Source: JBILVQ01 sp044370375 (GTDB lineage Bacteria > Bacteroidota > Bacteroidia > UBA4408). Taken from it: 10,879 nucleotides of DNA. The stretch spans positions 1 through 10,879 of the forward strand of contig JBILVQ010000097.1 in NCBI GenBank assembly GCA_044370375.1. The letters are read 5' to 3'. The translations under genes and the position numbers were made by a program. Shown piece by piece: positions 5,921-10,879 of this stretch. The notes beneath the pieces are model-generated. The model was given only the letters and a program-made list of their open reading frames with translations, did not search any database and was not told where the DNA came from. The stretch's first letter is position 1; each line of letters begins with the position of its first letter.

Positions 5921-6604
5921 ATGAATATTTTAATTGTAGGAGGTAGCAGCGGCATTGGTGCCTCCGTGGCGTATCATGCCATCGAAGCCGGACATCAAAT
6001 AACTTTATTAGGCCGCAAAACACCCTCGCATGCTGCCTACCACCATTTTTTTGAATTCGATGTCACCCGCGATGAGCCTCTTCCCGATGAAATTCAAAGC
6101 ATCGATCACTTGATTTATTGTCCGGGTTCTATTCGTCTCAAACCCTTCCATCGCCTTAGTCAGGAGGATTTTTTAAATGATTGGCAAATTAATTTTTTAG
6201 GAGCGGTGAAAATTTTGCAAAAGGCATTTCCACTTTTAAAAAATGGAACTAATCCTTCCGTGCTACTGTTTAGTTCTGTGGCTGCTCAAACAGGAATGAA
6301 TTTTCATGCATCGATTGCTGCTGCCAAAGCCGCAGTGGAAGGACTAACCCTTTCGCTGGCAGCAGAATGGGCACCCACCATTCGTGTAAATGCCATTGCA
6401 CCATCCCTTCATAACACCCCACTTGCAGCCTCGTTGTTGAATTCTCCTGAAAAGGAAATGGCCGCTGCCAAGCGTCATCCTTTACAACGCATCGGTGATC
6501 CAAACCATGTGGCGCAGTTGGTTTTATTCCTGCTTTCGCCGGGTGCAAATTTTATCACCGGACAGATTTTAAAAGCAGATGGCGGTTTATCAAGCCTGCG
6601 TTAG
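5921..6604 (+). CDS. SDR family protein lacking the catalytic tyrosine
   Basis: The 227-residue protein has the classical short-chain dehydrogenase layout. It shows the nucleotide-binding GGSSGIG (7-13), DVT (47-49), CPGS (67-70, in place of NNAG), Asn91, the Ser119 region FSSVAA (117-122), Lys136, then RVNAIAPS and a C-terminal GQILKADGG. The position 13 residues after Ser119 and four before Lys136 is Ile132 (SIAAAK) where the active-site Tyr of S-x12-Y-x3-K normally sits. Ser, Lys and Asn remain. From memory, a branch of SDRs shares an H-x-S-[IV]-A-A-[AS]-K pattern and an IAPSL-x-x-TPLA stretch (here IAPSLHNTPLA), so this may be a subfamily trait; I could not check it. Redox activity by the usual mechanism is doubtful. 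It stands alone, divergent from phoD and convergent with the biotin carboxylase gene, and has no clear Shine-Dalgarno sequence or canonical promoter. Confidence 0.9.
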   Translation: MNILIVGGSSGIGASVAYHAIEAGHQITLLGRKTPSHAAYHHFFEFDVTRDEPLPDEIQSIDHLIYCPGSIRLKPFHRLSQEDFLNDWQINFLGAVKILQKAFPLLKNGTNPSVLLFSSVAAQTGMNFHASIAAAKAAVEGLTLSLAAEWAPTIRVNAIAPSLHNTPLAASLLNSPEKEMAAAKRHPLQRIGDPNHVAQLVLFLLSPGANFITGQILKADGGLSSLR

Positions 6605-6692
6605 CAAGTTGATGTTTGGTTGCTATGGAAACGATTTTAAAAACTTCATACGAAGCAGAGAACAATAAAAATGGTTTCTTGGCCTAAAGATT

Positions 6693-8183
6693 TTATTGCA
6701 AACGCTTCTTTTTCCAATTCGAAATGGGCTGCTCCGGTTTGGCGCTTTCCTTCATTTTTTTAACCGGCTGATTATTTTCCCAAAGAAACGCAGCCGCAAA
6801 AGCAGCTACCTTCTCAAGTTCTTCACTTTGGTTTTGCAGCATTTCCGGCTTAAAATATTTGGCAACAAAATGGGTATCGAAGTTACCACTGGTAAAGGCC
6901 TCATGTTGCAATACAAATTTACAAAAGGGTAGGGTAGTGGCAACACCGGTAATTGCATACTCATCAATGGCTCTAATCATTTTTTGAATAGCATCCTTGC
7001 GGTCCTTTCCAAAACTGATTAATTTGGCAATCATGGGGTCATAATAAATCGGAATGTCCATGCCTTCTTCAAAACCATCGTCAACCCTGATTCCTAAACC
7101 CTGTGGACGTCTGTAAGTTTTTAACTTTCCAATATCCGGTAAAAAATTATTAGCCGGATCTTCAGCATATACCCTCACTTCAATACTATGACCTTTGATG
7201 TGTAAATCCTCCTGTGTAAAACTTAGTTTTTCGCCTCTGGCAACTTTGATTTGTTCGGCCACCAAATCCAATCCGGTGATCATTTCCGAAACAGGATGCT
7301 CCACCTGTAAACGGGTGTTCATTTCAAGAAAATAAAAATCAAGATTTTCATCCACTAAAAATTCAACGGTGCCGGCACCAACATATCCGCAAGCTTTAGA
7401 AATTCTAACCGCACATTCACCCATGGCTTTCCTGATTTCAGGAGTAAGGACAGATGATGGCGCCTCTTCAATTACCTTTTGGTGCCTCCTTTGCACTGAA
7501 CATTCTCTTTCAAACAAATAAACTACATTTCCATGCGTGTCGCCAAGGACCTGAATTTCAATATGCCTTGGTCCGGCCACATAACGTTCAATAAAGACTG
7601 AACCATCACCAAAGGCTGATTTAGCTTCCCCAATGGCCATCTTCATTTGCTCCTCAAAATCCTCCATTCCTTCCACAATGCGCATTCCTTTTCCACCGCC
7701 ACCTGCCGATGCTTTAATCAATACAGGAAAACCGGTTTTTGCAAGCGTTTGTTTGGCCTCTTCCAATGAAATAATGGCACCCTCAGAACCTGGAACCAAG
7801 GGGATTTGATGTTTTCTGGCCGCCTCTTTTGCAGATAATTTATCGCCCATCATTTTCATGGAAGCTCCGGAAGGTCCGATAAAAATTAAGCCTGAAGCTT
7901 TTACCGCATCAGCAAATCCGGCATTTTCTGATAAAAAACCATAACCGGGATGAATTCCATCTGCCCCACAAGCCTTGGCCACTTCGATGATTTTATTTCC
8001 CAACAAATAACTTTGGGCAGAGGGTGGAGGACCAATACAATAAGCCTCATCAGCAAAGCGGGCATGCATTGAATTTCTATCGGCCTCAGAGTAAACGGCA
8101 ACGGTTTTGATACCCATTTCCTTGCAGGTACGCATGATCCTTAATGCAATTTCCCCACGGTTGGCGATCAGTATTTTTTTCAT
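6693..8183 (-). CDS. accC: Biotin carboxylase subunit of an acyl-CoA carboxylase (AccC type)
   Basis: The 496-residue protein is a biotin carboxylase, which uses ATP and bicarbonate to carboxylate biotin carried on BCCP. Visible motifs are IANRGEIALRI (6-16), the ATP-grasp glycine loop GGGGKGM (161-167), RECSVQRRHQKVIEE (226-240) and EMNTRLQVEHPV (287-298). The conserved Lys115, Lys157, Lys236, Glu274, Glu287 and Arg291 are all present. It is about 45 residues longer than E. coli AccC; the extra C-terminal tail is Lys/Glu-rich, ends WKKKRLQ and contains no biotinyl MKM domain. The tail resembles the ~500-residue stand-alone subunits of Bacteroidota acetyl/propionyl-CoA carboxylases. No BCCP or carboxyltransferase gene lies in the window, so its partners are elsewhere, and acetyl-CoA versus propionyl-CoA specificity is undecided. 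No convincing promoter or terminator was seen. Confidence 0.95.
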   Translation of the reverse strand: MKKILIANRGEIALRIMRTCKEMGIKTVAVYSEADRNSMHARFADEAYCIGPPPSAQSYLLGNKIIEVAKACGADGIHPGYGFLSENAGFADAVKASGLIFIGPSGASMKMMGDKLSAKEAARKHQIPLVPGSEGAIISLEEAKQTLAKTGFPVLIKASAGGGGKGMRIVEGMEDFEEQMKMAIGEAKSAFGDGSVFIERYVAGPRHIEIQVLGDTHGNVVYLFERECSVQRRHQKVIEEAPSSVLTPEIRKAMGECAVRISKACGYVGAGTVEFLVDENLDFYFLEMNTRLQVEHPVSEMITGLDLVAEQIKVARGEKLSFTQEDLHIKGHSIEVRVYAEDPANNFLPDIGKLKTYRRPQGLGIRVDDGFEEGMDIPIYYDPMIAKLISFGKDRKDAIQKMIRAIDEYAITGVATTLPFCKFVLQHEAFTSGNFDTHFVAKYFKPEMLQNQSEELEKVAAFAAAFLWENNQPVKKMKESAKPEQPISNWKKKRLQ

Positions 8184-8231
8184 TTGATTTATTCAGAAGG
8201 GCACGAATTTAATACTTCCTAATTCACTACC

Positions 8232-8301
8232 ATGCCCGACCTTCATTTCCTTTTCCATCAGATTTAAACAATTTGGAGATTTTCTAACATTTGTCGGGCA
8301 T
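8232..8301. repeat. Spaced inverted repeat ATGCCCGAC ... GTCGGGCAT
   Basis: Two perfect 9-bp arms (8232-8240 and 8293-8301) are 52 bases apart in otherwise AT-rich DNA. The right arm touches the −33 element of the candidate GEVED promoter and is followed by TTTTG. It could be a pair of operator half-sites, a long-loop hairpin, or chance. Confidence 0.5.
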
Positions 8302-8323
8302 TTTTGTCAATTGATTATATTTG
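8290..8323 (+). promoter_or_regulatory. Candidate promoter of the GEVED surface protein gene
   Basis: TTTG (8290-8293), a 22-base spacer and TATATTTG (8316-8323) fit the Bacteroidota −33/−7 form. Transcription would begin a few bases after 8323, giving an unusually long leader of roughly 185-190 bases before the ATG at 8517. No better match was seen closer to the start. Confidence 0.6.
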
Positions 8324-8327
8324 TTTC

Positions 8328-8360
8328 AAAATTCATCGAAAATTCACCCGAAATTATGAT
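8328..8360 (+). repeat. Three short direct repeats with 11-bp period
   Basis: AAAATTCA begins at 8328 and 8339, and a degenerate third unit, GAAATTAT, begins at 8350, each offset by 11 bases. They lie at the predicted start of the transcript. One helical turn of spacing would suit stacked protein binding, but AT-rich DNA can produce this by chance. Confidence 0.35.
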
Positions 8361-8516
8361 TTCAGTGGAAATTCGAATTTTTAATGGTCTGAAAATAAAA
8401 TAAATGCAAACGAATGAACTTTTTTTTGGCTCCCCCAAGAGAAGAATTTCGTTTATGTTAAAGTGTTGACTTTTCTTTTCAGCATAAGCAAACAAGTAAG
8501 TAATTAAATCGAAATA

Positions 8517-10879
8517 ATGAGAAAAATGAAAAAAATCTACTTTCTAGCCCTCACAGCGGTTTTGTCGCTGTGGAGTCTATCACTGCAAGCCCAATACTGC
8601 ACCCCGCAGTACGGTTCCTCCTCTTCGCCATCCTCAGGCGATTATATTGATGGGGTTCAATTAAATGGAATCTCCAACCTTTTTACCGGTGGCCTTTCTG
8701 CGGCTTCCTACACCAATTACTCCACCGTGTTTTCAACGTCTTTACAGCGTGGATCCTTCAATCAGGTGTTGTTATTAAGAGGAACCGTTTCTACCACTCG
8801 TTATGGTGTTTGGATCGATTACGACCAAAACAACGTATTCTCTAATACAGGAGAATTTTTAGGTGAAATTACCATGGGTTCCCAAACCTCTGCTTTTATC
8901 AATTTCTCTGTGCCAACCGGGGCAACCTTGGGCACAACCAGAATGAGGGTAAGAGCAGTAAATGCCAGCGCAGGAACGCTTGATCCGTGTGGTTTTTATT
9001 CTTTCGGAGAAACAGAAGATTACGGCATTAATATTACTTCCGTTGGATCTTATTGTGTGCCCAATTACAGTATAGGTACAGGTTCCAATGACTACATCAA
9101 TTTTGTAGCACTGGGTTCAATTGCCAATACCACCGGTGCCTCTGCCGCTCCTTATTATAATTACTATCCCACGCCTGTGGCCACTTTGAATGTCTCTGGA
9201 AATTATACCGTAACCGTGCAATCAGGAACTTACCCTACCGACAATTATGCGGTATGGATAGATTTTAATGGTGATGGAGATTTTTACGATGCAGGTGAGG
9301 ATATTGGGGCACAAAGCACTACAACGGCTAGCCAAACCTTGACCTTTCCATTTCAGGTTCCTGTTGGGGCAGTTTCTGGTACCACTAGAATGCGGGTTTT
9401 GTGCAACTACGGTCAAACCACTACCGATCCATGTGCAAATTTTACTTACGGTGAAACGGAGGATTATAATGTAGCCATTTCCGTTACCAGCTCTGGTTAT
9501 TGTGCACCAAATCCTACCAACGGAACGAATTTTAACGACTATATCAATGGCGTTCAAATGGGACCCATTCAAAATACCAATTCAGGAGCTCAGGGTGGAC
9601 CCAGCTACACTTATTTTACAAGCCCTGTTTGTACGCTTACGGCAAATGTTTCCCAGTCATTGACCATTACAGGTGGGGCAGACCCTGCAGATGTTTATGC
9701 TGCTTGGATTGATTATAATGATGATGGTGATTTCGCGGATGTTGGTGAGAAAATTTATGAGGCTCAAGCAACCGCAGGCTTTCAAAGTTTTTTAACGAAT
9801 TTCGTTCCACCGCCAAGTCTTATCAATGGTGCAACCGTGATGCGCGTCCGTTGTGTTTACAATACAACCAGCCTTGATCCATGTTTAGATTATACCTATG
9901 GTGAAACGGAAGATTATAACGTTTTCTTGCAAGGAGGTAGCAATGGCCAATCCTATTGTACACCGGTTCATGGAACCGCTTGTTCTACAACCGACAACAT
10001 CAGCAATTTTTATATTGCCGGAACTTCCCTTACGAACCTGAATTCCGGTTGTACCAACCTTTCCGGTCAGGCTTACAATCTTTATCCGGTTTCAGGAAAT
10101 TTCACAACGCAACTGCTAAGAGGTAACACCTATTCTTTCACGATGTCCTCAGCAGGTACCAGTATTATGTCTATTTGGGTTGACTTCAATCAAAATGGTG
10201 TTTTTGAAACCACTGAGTGGAATCAATTCACCACATCTTCTGTTCCTAATCAACTTTACACAGTAAATATTACCGTGCCTGCGAATGCTGCCATTGGCCT
10301 AACCGGAATCAGAATCAGATCAAGAGCCAGCGGCTCACCCAATGCCGCAGTAGATGCCTGTACCCAATTCTTTTCGGGTGAAACCGAAGATTATTTTATC
10401 AGTATCGCTGATCCGGCCGGTTTACCGCCAATTGCTAATTTCACTGCTGCCGTTGGTACAACAGGAATCGATTTTACAGATGATTCTCAAAATTCTCCAA
10501 CTTCTTGGTTTTGGATTTTCCAAGGTGCAAATCCATCTACTTCAACAGACCAAAACCCTTTTGGCGTTACCTATTCAACCCCGGGTTGTTATGATGTAAC
10601 TTTAATTGTAGCCAATCAGTTTGGCACCGATACCATTTACGTGCCTTGTTTCGTAAGTGTCACCGATAATAGTTATTGTCAGGAGCTTTTTATCTCCGAA
10701 TATGTTGAAGGTACTGTTAACAATAAGGCCATCGAAATTTATAATCCAAACAATTTTACCGTTCCATTGAGTGGATACCAATTGGCAGTTTATAACAATG
10801 GGGCTTCCGTGCCATTGGGATATATTTCTTTATCCGGTGCAATTGCAGCACACGATGTTTATGTTGTTTCACATCCAAG
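8517..10879 (+). CDS. Large secreted GEVED-repeat protein with PKD-like and lamin-tail domains (3' end outside window)
   Basis: The frame stays open from the ATG at 8517 to the right edge: 787 codons without a stop. A signal peptide (about 1-25, cleaved LSLQA-QYC) is followed by four GEVED-type repeats, each opening with Y-C and closing with GETEDY at 164, 312, 462 and 621. Then comes a PKD-like domain (about 637-717; ANFTA, SWFWIFQGANP, GCYDVTLIVAN) and the start of a lamin-tail domain (723 on; ELFISEYVEG, NNKAIEIYNP). The same lamin-tail form precedes nuclease domains in ExeM/NucH proteins, so an enzyme domain could follow. Such proteins in Bacteroidota usually end in a T9SS sorting tail, which would lie beyond the window. 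The role is probably cell-surface adhesion or binding. A start at Met4 (8526) is possible. No Shine-Dalgarno sequence is seen. Confidence 0.93.
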   Translation, partial: MRKMKKIYFLALTAVLSLWSLSLQAQYCTPQYGSSSSPSSGDYIDGVQLNGISNLFTGGLSAASYTNYSTVFSTSLQRGSFNQVLLLRGTVSTTRYGVWIDYDQNNVFSNTGEFLGEITMGSQTSAFINFSVPTGATLGTTRMRVRAVNASAGTLDPCGFYSFGETEDYGINITSVGSYCVPNYSIGTGSNDYINFVALGSIANTTGASAAPYYNYYPTPVATLNVSGNYTVTVQSGTYPTDNYAVWIDFNGDGDFYDAGEDIGAQSTTTASQTLTFPFQVPVGAVSGTTRMRVLCNYGQTTTDPCANFTYGETEDYNVAISVTSSGYCAPNPTNGTNFNDYINGVQMGPIQNTNSGAQGGPSYTYFTSPVCTLTANVSQSLTITGGADPADVYAAWIDYNDDGDFADVGEKIYEAQATAGFQSFLTNFVPPPSLINGATVMRVRCVYNTTSLDPCLDYTYGETEDYNVFLQGGSNGQSYCTPVHGTACSTTDNISNFYIAGTSLTNLNSGCTNLSGQAYNLYPVSGNFTTQLLRGNTYSFTMSSAGTSIMSIWVDFNQNGVFETTEWNQFTTSSVPNQLYTVNITVPANAAIGLTGIRIRSRASGSPNAAVDACTQFFSGETEDYFISIADPAGLPPIANFTAAVGTTGIDFTDDSQNSPTSWFWIFQGANPSTSTDQNPFGVTYSTPGCYDVTLIVANQFGTDTIYVPCFVSVTDNSYCQELFISEYVEGTVNNKAIEIYNPNNFTVPLSGYQLAVYNNGASVPLGYISLSGAIAAHDVYVVSHP
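8592..10406 (+). repeat. Four tandem GEVED-type domain repeats
   Basis: The repeat units span about 8592-9035, 9048-9479, 9495-9929 and 9948-10406. GETEDY spacing is 148, 150 and 159 residues. Each unit has a Y-C opening, an acidic loop after W-[IV]-D, an R-[MI]-R core, a D-[PA]-C and the GETEDY end. The acidic loops start at Asp101, Asp249, Asp399 and Asp556 and all fit D-x-[DN]-x-[DN], a calcium-binding type; units 2 and 3 (DFNGDGDF, DYNDDGDF) carry extra acidic residues. The units differ clearly at the DNA level, so the duplication is old. Confidence 0.85.

Larger units (their letters stand above)
8184..8516. other. 333-bp non-coding region between divergent accC and the GEVED protein gene
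   Basis: No coding region is supported here. The region holds a 9-bp inverted repeat (8232-8240/8293-8301), a promoter-like pair for the plus-strand gene (8290-8323), a short 11-bp-period repeat (8328-8360) and a 12-bp palindrome AAATTCGAATTT (8369-8380). The rest, to the ATG at 8517, is AT-rich with no recognised riboswitch and no Shine-Dalgarno sequence. Confidence 0.7.

Noticed and set aside
6625..6687. 20-codon open frame (ATG to TAA) between the SDR and biotin carboxylase genes
   Set aside because: It has no ribosome-binding site, promoter or recognisable motif, and an open frame of this size is expected by chance.
8328..8360. Start of a CRISPR-like or tandem-repeat array
   Set aside because: There are only two exact 8-mers and one degenerate copy with 3-base spacers, far from CRISPR size, and no cas genes are present.
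9222..9572. Minus-strand open frame of 116 codons opposite the GEVED gene
   Set aside because: It lies wholly within a well-supported coding frame and has no protein-like motifs. It is a composition shadow, as are the other antisense frames over the DUF1501, YCF48-like, SDR and accC genes.
10354..10599. Plus-strand open frame of 81 codons overlapping the GEVED/PKD region
   Set aside because: It is out of frame with clear GEVED and PKD motifs in the main reading frame and has no start signal.
1..10879. Defence island, mobile element or novel multi-gene system
   Set aside because: All genes are recognisable families or a single unknown membrane protein. There are no transposase, integrase, nuclease-helicase or retron-like features, and no att-type repeats flank any block.

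Overview
The window looks like an ordinary chromosomal stretch from a member of the Bacteroidota. The evidence is a type IX secretion (T9SS) C-terminal sorting domain, several starts with no Shine-Dalgarno sequence, upstream elements matching the Bacteroidota promoter form TTG/TTTG-N(19-22)-TAnnTTTG, and AT-rich DNA. Nothing in it fixes the family or genus. I see no insertion sequence, phage gene, CRISPR array, tRNA or rRNA.

Layout. Bases 1-33 are the last codons of an upstream gene, probably DUF1800, followed by a complete DUF1501 gene. This gene meets a minus-strand membrane-protein gene head-on, and one TTAA tetranucleotide supplies both stop codons. That membrane protein lies behind a MarR-family repressor gene, and an identical 12-bp palindrome (TTGTATATACAA) precedes each of the two genes. 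A rho-independent terminator at 2477-2516 closes the next minus-strand gene, which encodes a secreted protein with YCF48-like Asp-box repeats (probably seven blades) and a T9SS sorting tail. Next come a phoD-like phosphatase gene and an elaA-type acetyltransferase gene, 14 bases apart, forming a probable minus-strand pair.

A 145-bp divergent region rich in palindromes separates phoD from a plus-strand short-chain dehydrogenase (SDR) gene, whose product has isoleucine where the catalytic tyrosine should be. The SDR gene converges on a minus-strand biotin carboxylase gene (accC type). A 333-bp non-coding region then leads to a long plus-strand gene that runs off the right edge. Its product has a signal peptide, four tandem GEVED-type repeats, a PKD-like domain and the start of a lamin-tail domain.

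How the genes relate. Most of the window is unrelated small units: envelope or secreted proteins (DUF1800/DUF1501, YCF48-like, PhoD, GEVED protein) mixed with housekeeping metabolism (biotin carboxylase, SDR, acetyltransferase). The clearest local circuit is the MarR repressor, its two identical operator-like palindromes and the unknown membrane protein. I did not find a convincing new multi-gene system. The items most worth following are the MarR/membrane-protein unit, the Tyr-less SDR and the repeat architecture of the truncated surface protein.
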